Positions 1-7,642 of a stretch of 64,000 bases of DNA are shown here, in pieces. Under the pieces are notes generated by a model. That model did not search any database and had not been told where the DNA came from. It was given only the letters and a program-made list of their open reading frames with translations. Numbering within the stretch: position 1 is the first letter of the stretch; each line of letters opens with the position of its first letter. The DNA comes from CBDBKE01 sp965218055. Its GTDB lineage: Bacteria; Acidobacteriota; Terriglobia; JAJPHL01; JAPKYU01. Location of the stretch: positions 1 through 64,000 of the forward strand of contig CBDCKA010000002.1 of NCBI GenBank assembly GCA_965218055.1, read 5' to 3'. A program made the position numbers and the translations under genes.

Positions 1-7
1 TCCCGAG

Positions 8-2527
8 ATGAGCAGTGTCACGACCAATACGCTGGCCATTCCGTCCGCCGGCATCGGGGCGAGGAGGCGGGTACGCCTCGCGGTCCGGGTGTTCCTCGCG
101 CTCGCGGTGCTCCTGGCCGTCACGATCACGGCGACCTCCGCCACGCTGCTCTACAACTCCGCGATTGCCCTGCGCGACGAGGCGGAAGCGGCCGCGGTGC
201 ACTTAGCGGAGATCCTGTCGACGAGCTTTGCCGAAATGGGCGAAATCTCGCTGGCCAACGTCGCGCGCACGCTCGACGCGACGCTCGATGGCCAGATGGC
301 GGCGCAGGCACGCATCGCCGCACATCTCGTCGCGGCGGCCGAGGCGGCCGGGCAGCGCCCGGCGCGCATCATCGAGACGTTCGAGGCCGTCACGGCGACT
401 ACGGTGCTCGACGAGTTCTGGATCACCGACGAGCAGGCGTTCGCCTATCTCACCAACGTCCGGGATGCCACCGGTGCGCCGGTGCCGTTTCGGTTCGATC
501 CCGATCCCACGGTGCAGCCGCAGGCGTCGAAGTTCTACGTCCTGCTCGCGGCGCCCCGCAACGGCAATGACGTCATCACGCAGCCAGCGCAGGTGCGGGA
601 GATCGATCAGCAGGTCTACAAGTACGTCGGCGTCGGCGGTGTCGACAAGCCCCGGATCGTGCAGGTCGGTAACGCGATCGCCTTCGGCGAGCAGGAGATT
701 CTGACCAACGTCTACGCGACGCAACGGGCCGACGTCTCCGCCGTCATCGAGGGAATTCTCGGCCAGCACATGGCGGTACAGGCGACGCTCGTGGACTATT
801 TCGTCGCGGCCGCCGAGGAGGCCGGGTGGGCGGCGGAGGAGATCGACGGCCGGCTCCAGCGCATCGTTGGCTCCACTGTCATCGGCGAGATTCGTATCGT
901 AGACCCGGGCGGGGCCCTGGTCTACAGCACTCTGCCGACGCCCCTCGCCGCCGGCTTGGTGCACGCCGGCGATCTGGCGCCGCTCTGGGACAGATCGGCG
1001 CGGGTCGTGGATCATCCGACGGCGCCGCGCGTACCGGACGGCGCCGTCTACAAGTACGTCACGGTCGCGAGCGCCGACTCGCCGCGAGTCGTGCAGGTCG
1101 GCATTCCGATTGAAGGTAGTTCGGGCAACCTGCTTTATTCCGTGTACCAGAGCGAGGCGGACGTGCTGGTCCGCTCGCGGAATCTAGAGGCGCTCTGGGT
1201 CGTCAATCTCGATCGCGACCTGGCGGCGTCGGCGCCGCGCGCGGGGCAGGCAAGCGTCGGCGCAGCGGACGCTGCAGGCATCTTCGCGAACCGCGCCGAG
1301 GGCGTCGTGGGGCAGGCGATGGACCAGGGGCGCGTCGTCAGTACGGCCAGCCTGAGCCTCCTGTCACCCGCCGACCGCGGCATCTGGGTGGCCTCGCCGA
1401 TCATCAACACTGGCGGGATCACGATCGGTGGCCTGTCCATCGCCGTCAGCCTGGACGACATTGCAAGCACCGTGCTTACCGAAGCGCGGAACACGACGCT
1501 GATCGCGTTTGCGCTGCTCGTCCTTGCCGCCGGCGCCGCGCTCCGAGGCACGCGGTGGCTGACGTATCCGATTGAGGTTATCGCCGCCGCCGCACAGCAG
1601 GTGGAGGCGGGCAGGCAGCCGGACACCGGTGCGATGGAGGCGGTGATCCGGCGCACCGACGAGATCGGTAGCCTAGCGCGGGTCTTTTCCGACATGGCGG
1701 TGCAGGTCTTCACCCGCGAAGAACAACTCGAGATGCTGGTCTCGAAGCGAACCCTGGAGCTCCAGACGACCAACCAGCGACTACAGCTCGCCCATGAAGC
1801 GATGGAGCAGGACCTGGAGATGGCGAAGGTGGTCCAGGCCGCGCTGGTGCGTGAAGGGAACGTGAAGTTCGGCGACTTCGAGGCCTATGCGCGGATGACG
1901 CCGGCGCAGCAGGTGGGCGGCGATTTCGTCGACATGCGGGAGCTGACCGCCGGTACGCTCTTCGTCACCGTCGGCGACGTTTCCGGCAAGGGGGTGCCGG
2001 CGGCCCTGTTCATGGCGGCGTCGCAAGGCGCGATCACCTCGGTGGCCTCCGGGATGAGCGGGATCGCCGCCATCGCCACCGAAGTCAACCGCCGGCTGTG
2101 CCACGAGAACCCGATGGGGCTGTTCTTCACCTGCGTGCTTGCCACGGTCGATCTCGATAAAGGAGTCGTAGAGTATGTCTGCGCTGGCCATGAGCCGGCG
2201 GTGGTCATGCAGACCGACGGCTCCCGGCGCGTGCCCCCAATGACCGGCGGGTTGGCGATGGGCGTGATCGACGACTTCGAATACAACATGCGCCGCGAGG
2301 AGTTGCACACGGGGGAGACGCTCTTTCTCTATACGGACGGTCTGACCGACGCGGTGAACCTCGGCGGCGAGTTGTTCGGCAAGGACCGGCTCGATGCAAC
2401 ACTCGACGGAGCGGCCGGGCGCTCGCCGGAGCAGATTGTGGACCACGTCTGGCGCAGAATCGCCGACTTCTCAGCCGGGGCCGCGGCCGCCGACGACATG
2501 ACCTGTTTGGTACTGCGCCGGCACTGA
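8..2527 (+). CDS. Membrane-anchored SpoIIE-type PP2C phosphatase with HAMP domain
   Basis: Predicted sensor phosphatase that would dephosphorylate an anti-anti-sigma (STAS) partner. An N-terminal membrane segment (about residues 26-49) is followed by a long extracytoplasmic region, a second membrane segment (about 496-514), HAMP (about 517-570), a coiled linker (about 575-610) and a C-terminal SpoIIE domain. Metal-binding motifs are visible: GGDFVD near 637, GDVSGKG near 656, YTDGLTD near 775 and DDMTC near 828. The sensor region holds two similar blocks, YKYVGV..DKPRIVQVG (about 203-222) and YKYVTV..DSPRVVQVG (about 347-366), so it looks duplicated. The RsbW-like kinase and STAS genes follow on the same strand, which fits an Rsb-style module. 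Only seven bases precede the ATG, so an upstream start cannot be excluded. The signal sensed is unknown. Confidence 0.9.
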   Translation: MSSVTTNTLAIPSAGIGARRRVRLAVRVFLALAVLLAVTITATSATLLYNSAIALRDEAEAAAVHLAEILSTSFAEMGEISLANVARTLDATLDGQMAAQARIAAHLVAAAEAAGQRPARIIETFEAVTATTVLDEFWITDEQAFAYLTNVRDATGAPVPFRFDPDPTVQPQASKFYVLLAAPRNGNDVITQPAQVREIDQQVYKYVGVGGVDKPRIVQVGNAIAFGEQEILTNVYATQRADVSAVIEGILGQHMAVQATLVDYFVAAAEEAGWAAEEIDGRLQRIVGSTVIGEIRIVDPGGALVYSTLPTPLAAGLVHAGDLAPLWDRSARVVDHPTAPRVPDGAVYKYVTVASADSPRVVQVGIPIEGSSGNLLYSVYQSEADVLVRSRNLEALWVVNLDRDLAASAPRAGQASVGAADAAGIFANRAEGVVGQAMDQGRVVSTASLSLLSPADRGIWVASPIINTGGITIGGLSIAVSLDDIASTVLTEARNTTLIAFALLVLAAGAALRGTRWLTYPIEVIAAAAQQVEAGRQPDTGAMEAVIRRTDEIGSLARVFSDMAVQVFTREEQLEMLVSKRTLELQTTNQRLQLAHEAMEQDLEMAKVVQAALVREGNVKFGDFEAYARMTPAQQVGGDFVDMRELTAGTLFVTVGDVSGKGVPAALFMAASQGAITSVASGMSGIAAIATEVNRRLCHENPMGLFFTCVLATVDLDKGVVEYVCAGHEPAVVMQTDGSRRVPPMTGGLAMGVIDDFEYNMRREELHTGETLFLYTDGLTDAVNLGGELFGKDRLDATLDGAAGRSPEQIVDHVWRRIADFSAGAAAADDMTCLVLRRH

Positions 2528-2588
2528 ATCCAGTCGCGTCGTCGCCCGAGCACTGTTTCTTTCCATGGCCTTACTAGGTATAATGTAA

Positions 2589-3044
2589 GTGTTCGACGTG
2601 AGGGTCGCTCCGATGATGTTTGAAGACTTGCACGTTACGCTGTCGCCCCGATTGTCGGCGGTGCGCAGTCTGTCCCGGATGGTGGAGGAGTTCGGCGACG
2701 CCAACCAATTGCCAGAGCTAAAGATCTACATGGTCAACTTGGCGCTCGACGAACTGATCACCAACGCCGTGACCTACGGCTTCGAAAGGATCGCGTATCC
2801 GAAAATCGAGGTCACCGTGCGGGTCACCGACACGACCCTGGTCCTGACGATGGTGGACAACGGGACGAAGTTCGATCCAACGGTCGACTCGAACCCCGAT
2901 GTGTCGTCAGGGATCGAGGAGCGGGCTGTGGGCGGCCTGGGGTTGCATCTGGTCAAGACGTCCGCCGACCGCGTGAGCTACGAGTTCGTAGGCGGCAAGA
3001 ACCGGGTGACGCTGGAACACGATCTGACGCCGGTGGGCGGGTGA
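2589..3044 (+). CDS. RsbW-like anti-sigma factor / serine kinase (HATPase_c_2)
   Basis: Small GHKL-fold protein of 151 residues, the usual size for RsbW/SpoIIAB-type switch kinases. The N-box region reads LDELITNAVTYGF, a DNGTKFDP segment matches the G1 box and GGLGLHLVK the glycine-rich lid. In this family the protein binds a sigma factor or other partner and phosphorylates the STAS antagonist; here that antagonist is encoded just downstream and the opposing phosphatase upstream. No sigma-factor gene is visible nearby, so the target may be remote or not a sigma factor. The start is uncertain: GTG at 2589 opens the frame, but ATG codons at 2613 and 2616 are alternatives, and a TATAAT hexamer at 2579-2584 would suit one of the later starts. 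Confidence 0.88.
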   Translation: MFDVRVAPMMFEDLHVTLSPRLSAVRSLSRMVEEFGDANQLPELKIYMVNLALDELITNAVTYGFERIAYPKIEVTVRVTDTTLVLTMVDNGTKFDPTVDSNPDVSSGIEERAVGGLGLHLVKTSADRVSYEFVGGKNRVTLEHDLTPVGG

Positions 3045-3075
3045 CGCGGCCGGTCGACGCGAGGCACATCAATCA

Positions 3076-3417
3076 ATGGATATCGAAGTTGTGGAAGAAC
3101 GACACGATAACGCGCTGGTGCTACTCCCCATTGGACGGTTGGACAGTGGGAACGCCCACTCGTTTGAATCGATCGTCATGAAATACGTCAGTGGAGGCGA
3201 GCAGTGTCTGGTTGTCGATTTCAGCCGTCTCAACTTCATCAGTAGTTCCGGTATGCGGGTGCTCCTGATCGCCACCAAAGCACTGCGCGCGAGCAATGGG
3301 AAGATCGCCCTCTGCGCTATGCAGAACCATATCGAGGAGGTCTTCCGGATCAGCGGCTTCGATCAGATCATCCCGATCCGGGACTCGCAGAAATCGGCTC
3401 TGGACGTCGTCGCCTGA
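3076..3417 (+). CDS. STAS-domain anti-anti-sigma factor (RsbV/SpoIIAA type)
   Basis: A 113-residue single-domain STAS protein. The hallmark FISSSGMRVLL segment lies at residues 54-64, and by alignment with SpoIIAA the phospho-acceptor serine would be Ser57. In this family the unphosphorylated form sequesters the RsbW-type kinase, the kinase phosphorylates the serine, and the SpoIIE phosphatase resets it. All three components lie in order on one strand within 3.5 kb. The spacing to the kinase gene is 31 bp, so co-transcription is likely. An alternative role controlling a non-sigma target such as c-di-GMP or chemotaxis output is possible. Confidence 0.9.
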   Translation: MDIEVVEERHDNALVLLPIGRLDSGNAHSFESIVMKYVSGGEQCLVVDFSRLNFISSSGMRVLLIATKALRASNGKIALCAMQNHIEEVFRISGFDQIIPIRDSQKSALDVVA

Positions 3418-3468
3418 CGCGCGACCGCCAGACGCCACGATCAACGGCGTGGCGGATTCGGCGCACCG

Positions 3469-4137
3469 TCAGGGCTTCGACTGCTGGTAGGGTTGTATCG
3501 TCCGGAGCATGGCTTCCTCGTCTTCGCCCCAGGCCTTCTTGATCATCTGCAGCGCCGACTCGGCGGTCGGCGCTTGGCGAGCCAGCGCGCGGTTTTTCCC
3601 TCCAGCAGGCCCTTTGTAACCGCTAAGTCCAGGAACTTGAACAGGTAGTCGTAGTAGCCGTCGATGTTCAGAAAGACGATCGGTTTCTCATGTAACTCGA
3701 TTTGCGCCCATGTGAGCGCTTCGAAGATCTCCTCGAGCGTGCCGAAGCCGCCGGGCAGGGTGAGATAGGCCTGCGCCAACGACTGCATCTTGTGCTTCCG
3801 TTCGTGCATGGGTGTCGACAAGATGCAGATGGCTCAGCCCCGGGTGGGTGACGTCCTGGTACGCCAGATGTCGCGGGATGACGCCGGTGACGCTGCCGCC
3901 GTGCGCAAGGACCGCATCAGCCATGGTGCACATCAGCCCGACGTTAGCGCCGCCGTACACCAGCCCGATCCCCTCCGTCGCCATCAGGCGGCCCACGGTC
4001 TCGGCCTGTTCGACATATCGCTCCTCGCGTCCGATGTGGTGCCCCAGGTAGACACAGATGCACTTTCTGGCATCCGATGCCTCGGTTGCCGCACGTTCAG
4101 TCTGGTCGCTGTTCTGTGTGTCCATGGTCGACGACAT
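3469..4137 (-). pseudogene. LOG-family (TIGR00730) phosphoribohydrolase, two frameshifts
   Basis: Three reading-frame segments together spell a normal LOG/YvdD-type nucleotide 5'-monophosphate phosphoribohydrolase of about 222 residues. The N-terminal part has VYGGANVGLM. After a frameshift near 3812 the second part has the family signature PGGFGTLEEIFE. After a second shift near 3590 the end reads NRALARQAPTAES and continues to a TGA at 3469. The first shift looks like one extra C in a CCC run (VDT-MHERK expected); the second looks like one A missing from an A run (LLEGKNRALA expected). Two homopolymer indels in one gene could be real decay or uncorrected sequencing error. If repaired, it would release free cytokinin-like bases or other nucleobases from the monophosphate. 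Confidence 0.85.
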
Positions 4138-4244
4138 TATTGAAGTACCTTCATAAGGTGTTTAACCGGAATTTCCTTTTTGGCCTTCCGGCGATTGAAA
4201 ATATACACCCATTGGAGTCCAACCGAACAGGCTTTTTCTCTGAC

Positions 4245-4547
4245 AGCGTCAGGGGTGAGTCGCTGGAGGCGCTGTCGCGAGAGGTCGGGGTGAATATCTA
4301 CCGGCTGGAGGCTTGGCGGGATCGGGCGTCGGCGGGCCTTGAGCTCGGCTGGAAGGACCGGAAGGGCGAAGGGCACGAGCGGATTGTCGCTGATTGGAAG
4401 AACTGGTGGCGCTGGACCCTGATGATCGCGTTGATCGGAGGTTTTTCGGTTCGGTCTGTAGTGCAGCCGCAGGCTGGTTTTGGGACGTCCTGGTTGCGCT
4501 GGTTCGCTCCTGGTGGACCGGGTGAGTTCTCTCAAAGCAGGCGGTGA
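4245..4547 (+). pseudogene. Transposase OrfA-like HTH scrap
   Basis: Roughly 40 codons (about 4245-4370) read RGESLEALSREVG followed by YRLEAWRDRASAGLE, the helix-turn-helix pattern of IS3-type OrfA and related transposase-associated proteins. The upstream part of the frame lies antisense to the LOG gene start and the downstream part does not continue the family, so only a fragment remains. No terminal repeats were recognised around it. Confidence 0.5.
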
Positions 4548-4634
4548 GGCTCCCATTCAGTCGCTGAAATCAGCGAAAATCACCAAGGTGGTTAAAATGC
4601 ACTGGGGGTTCATATAGGCCGAAGGAAATCGACC

Positions 4635-4777
4635 ATGACTGACAAACAACAGGAACTGGAGTTGTACGGACGTGCAGCGAGATCGCTGAGGACATGAAAA
4701 AGCAAGTCGAGCACGAGGGCGAAAAAATCTATCGAAGCGACCGATCCAGTGTTTTAAACTACTCTGTGCAGGGATAG
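4635..4777 (+). pseudogene. Small unknown ORF broken by a frameshift
   Basis: An ATG at 4635 opens a 20-codon frame beginning MTDKQQELELYGR that stops at 4697; a second ATG at 4694 overlaps that stop (ATGA) and runs to 4777 with the charged sequence MKKQVEHEGEKIYR. Read with a one-base shift, the two join as a hydrophilic, helix-prone peptide containing EIAEDMKKQVEHEG. I do not recognise it. It may be a tiny decayed gene or chance; the codon pattern is suggestive only. Confidence 0.25.
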
Positions 4778-4845
4778 GTATGGGGACGACATGCAGCGAC
4801 GGGTGGCAGCCGACTGCCCCCGGGACCGGATACTGAAAGCCGCCA

Positions 4846-5943
4846 ATGATCTTGGTAAACCGGCACACCGAAGCTGGAAGGGTGCCTTTCCGCGCCACAG
4901 TGCGCATCACGCCCGCTTCCCGCGTCGGCCTGTTCGATGTGAGGGGCAGGTTGAGAGAAGAGTTCGGGTCGGACTTCACCCGATATTCCAAAGAGTTCTA
5001 CCTCTCGGACCACACTACGGCCGGCTATCTGGAGCAGCGCCTCGTCGAACTGCTTGAACACGACAGCGCCAACATCCAGGATTACCTTAAGGTATTCCAG
5101 AAGCTCTTTCCTCCCGAGGCCGGCTACGTCCATGACAAGCTCAACCTGCGGACCGAGCTTTCCGACCAACAGCGCGCCGTCGAACCGCGCAACGCCGACT
5201 CCCACCTCACGTTCATGGGGGGCGGACTGCGGAACTGCGCTTCGTACGAGCTGGAGGGGGACGAGCCGGTGTGGTTCGTGGAGCTGGACGGGGTCCACGC
5301 GGGCGGCGCCCGGAGCCGGCGCACGAGGGTGATCGCATACAACGGCGAGGAGGACGTCGCCCGGATGCAGGTACAGGTGGCGTCATCGCCGCACTCCATC
5401 GACGCCCAGAACCTGCGTGATCCACGTCTCGGCTTTATCAGTCAGCTACGGGCGCTGGCGCGGGAACACCAAGTGTCGTTCGGCCGTTTCGACGTATCCC
5501 TCCACCCGAACGAGCGCCATGCGGGGCTGACCGTCAACGAGTACGAAACCCTGCTCATGACCCACGACCTTCGGGAAGTGCTGAAAAACCCCCTTCGCTT
5601 CATGGCGCGGATAGGCAAGGAGGCAATTCAGGCCCCCCGGGCCATTCCGGCCAAGGCCCTCAACTACGCGCAGTATGACGCCATGCAGCTCTTCAACGAG
5701 ATCGTGGATCGGGTAGGCGTCCGGCGTTCAGTGGTGGAGTTGCTCGTCAACCGGGCGCTGGCGATTCCGGTGGCCCATTTTCTGCGGATGAAGCGGGAGA
5801 TCAGCCTGCCGGTTCTGGACCGCCAGGGCGAAGGGATCGGTGAGATCGGCTGGGGTACCTACCAGAGCCCGATCCTGGTCCAATGGAAAGTCGCCGGCGG
5901 TCCGACCCGGGTGCTGGATGTAAGGCTAGTGCGGTTCGTGTAG
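4846..5943 (+). CDS. Two-part protein with YjbQ/UPF0047-like N-terminal half
   Basis: The first half resembles the YjbQ (secondary thiamine-phosphate synthase, UPF0047) fold: an HTTAGYLEQRLVELLE block near residues 55-70, then DSHLTFMGGGLRNCASYE and PVWFVELDGVHAGGARSR, in the order of the family's conserved HTTA, DSHL and final-strand blocks. YjbQ proteins are normally about 130-140 residues, whereas this protein has 365, so about 190 C-terminal residues form an additional region with no motif I recognise (segments such as FGRFDVSLHPNERHAG and HDLREVLKNPLRFMARIGKEA). The gene stands alone between decayed sequence and the MpaB-type gene. Start ATG 4846 is the first in frame. Function is not assigned. 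Confidence 0.55.
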   Translation: MILVNRHTEAGRVPFRATVRITPASRVGLFDVRGRLREEFGSDFTRYSKEFYLSDHTTAGYLEQRLVELLEHDSANIQDYLKVFQKLFPPEAGYVHDKLNLRTELSDQQRAVEPRNADSHLTFMGGGLRNCASYELEGDEPVWFVELDGVHAGGARSRRTRVIAYNGEEDVARMQVQVASSPHSIDAQNLRDPRLGFISQLRALAREHQVSFGRFDVSLHPNERHAGLTVNEYETLLMTHDLREVLKNPLRFMARIGKEAIQAPRAIPAKALNYAQYDAMQLFNEIVDRVGVRRSVVELLVNRALAIPVAHFLRMKREISLPVLDRQGEGIGEIGWGTYQSPILVQWKVAGGPTRVLDVRLVRFV

Positions 5944-6313
5944 CGACGGCGACCGACACGCGTGCCAGCATGACAGGTGACTGTAGCAGGCCGCTCCGGC
6001 AACGTGAACACCGTCACGGCGGTGCGTCGCAACTGTCCAAACGACGGAGGCCACTCGATGGCAACCGCACCATGTTTCCTCTGGATCTCCTTTTCTCACC
6101 GCTAGTTAGTCGACCACGAAAGCGAATCCTCCACACAAGGCATGTTGCTGAACTTGTCTATCGCGTGGCGTGATTGCCAGCCAGGAAAGATCTTCCGGGC
6201 TACCCTGGTTGGAGCCGGTTGCCTGAGGAAAAAATTGCTTGTGCTCCCTGCCGCAGACGCTGCATTATGAATATGAATAGGATAGCATGTAACCTGTAAG
6301 GTCAGGAGGAAAG
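5944..6313. other. Intergenic, 370 bp, no gene seen
   Basis: I see no convincing ORF, repeat or terminator here. The last 20 bases carry a clear Shine-Dalgarno (AGGAGG-like) for the next gene, and an AT-rich patch around 6265-6295 could hold its promoter, but no good paired hexamers stand out. Confidence 0.5.
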
Positions 6314-7477
6314 ATGGAACGAGTGCCTTCAGCGTACATTGCGGGTTACGAGAAAACCCGCCTCTATGATCAGGCAGCTGCCGACAACTATCTCAAGCAC
6401 ACTACCCTTGGCGATCCTGAATTGGACCCGATTATGGAGGACCTCTCCTCCATCCCTCCTCAAGACCTACACCGGTTCATCGAGGCTGGAATAGAGCAGC
6501 GGGATGAGATTCTGCACAAGGCGCCGCAAGCCCTGCGCGACTTCTTCAAGAATTTTGAGGAGCCTCCCTGGCTCATGCACGAAATCTTTCGTCCAGGGGT
6601 TCGCGCCTTCCACGCAAACGTAGACCTCATGCTTGTCGCATTCGTTACGGGGGTACTGGTGGAAGGCTTTTCGACACTTATCGCCAAGTCTTTCAACATT
6701 ACAGGGCGAGTGGCGTCCACCAAGAGACGCCTCCAGCAGAATAACCGCCACATGATGGAAATATTTTTCCCCGGCGGCCTGCAAAGAAAAGGAGATGGAT
6801 GGAAGCTATCCATGCGCATTCGCTTCGTTCATAGTCGAATAAGGGGTCTGCTGGCGAAGTCCGACGATTGGAATCACGAAACTTGGGGCGCGCCGGTAAG
6901 CGCGGCGCACCTGGGTTTTGCCATTTCCGTCTTTTCCAAGCGCCTTCTGGAATACTCCTTGTTGGTGGGTGCGAAGTTCAGCAAGGAAGAAAAAGAGAGT
7001 GTTCTTGCCGTTTGGCGCTACGCCGGCTATCTCATGGGGATACCTGAAACCATCCTCTATACCAACGGCGCGGATGCGGAAAAAATTTACAAAATCAGCT
7101 ATATGTGCGAGCCCCCGCCGGATGCCGAATCGATAGCCGTGGCGAATATGTTGATCCAGGCCATTCCGGCAGTTGCGGATGTGACAGATCCGACTGAAAG
7201 AGACAATGTGGTAGCTTTGGCCTACCGCCTGTCACGAGCGCTTATAGGAAACAAACTCGCTGACCAGTTCGGGTTTCCAAAGACCACTGCCCTACAAGGA
7301 CTGTTAACACTGTTCAGTTACCGGATGAAACAACGCCTACAGCGATTTCTGAAGAAGAAACAGCTGGTTAGATCGGAAAATTTTATTCAGCTTCTCCAAA
7401 TCTCGGTGTACGACGAAGAGGGGCTGAGTTACAGGATGCCCAACCACGTCTACACATCAAGATCAATCAAATGGTGA
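6314..7477 (+). CDS. MpaB/latex-clearing-type oxygenase family protein (DUF2236)
   Basis: A 387-residue protein of the ER-bound oxygenase MpaB/Lcp/DUF2236 family. Family blocks seen are RIRFVHSRIRGLL near residues 169-181, WGAPVSAAHLGFAISVFS near 194-211 and WRYAGYLMGIPE near 238-249. In characterised relatives (rubber oxygenase Lcp, MpaB) a b-type haem is held by the all-helical fold and the enzyme cleaves C-C or allylic bonds. A hydrophobic stretch at about 103-124 could associate with membrane. A strong Shine-Dalgarno (GGAGGAAAG) precedes the ATG. It is monocistronic here; the RND operon begins 165 bp downstream. Substrate unknown. Confidence 0.8.
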   Translation: MERVPSAYIAGYEKTRLYDQAAADNYLKHTTLGDPELDPIMEDLSSIPPQDLHRFIEAGIEQRDEILHKAPQALRDFFKNFEEPPWLMHEIFRPGVRAFHANVDLMLVAFVTGVLVEGFSTLIAKSFNITGRVASTKRRLQQNNRHMMEIFFPGGLQRKGDGWKLSMRIRFVHSRIRGLLAKSDDWNHETWGAPVSAAHLGFAISVFSKRLLEYSLLVGAKFSKEEKESVLAVWRYAGYLMGIPETILYTNGADAEKIYKISYMCEPPPDAESIAVANMLIQAIPAVADVTDPTERDNVVALAYRLSRALIGNKLADQFGFPKTTALQGLLTLFSYRMKQRLQRFLKKKQLVRSENFIQLLQISVYDEEGLSYRMPNHVYTSRSIKW

Positions 7478-7642
7478 AGATGCTTGTACTGGTGGTGCAA
7501 CCAACTCCGTACGGCAACCGCCTCCGTCTGGTAACAGGAAGCAGCGATTCGGTCAGTTGATGGAACGAAGTCATCTGCGGTTGGCAGTGTCGATAGCGCT
7601 GCACAATCGAGTCGTCGATTCAGTTGCCGCTCCCAGCCTGGG

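Noticed and set aside
203..1015. 270-codon ORF antisense to the SpoIIE phosphatase
   Set aside because: High-GC shadow frame with no domain; the plus-strand frame has clear motifs.
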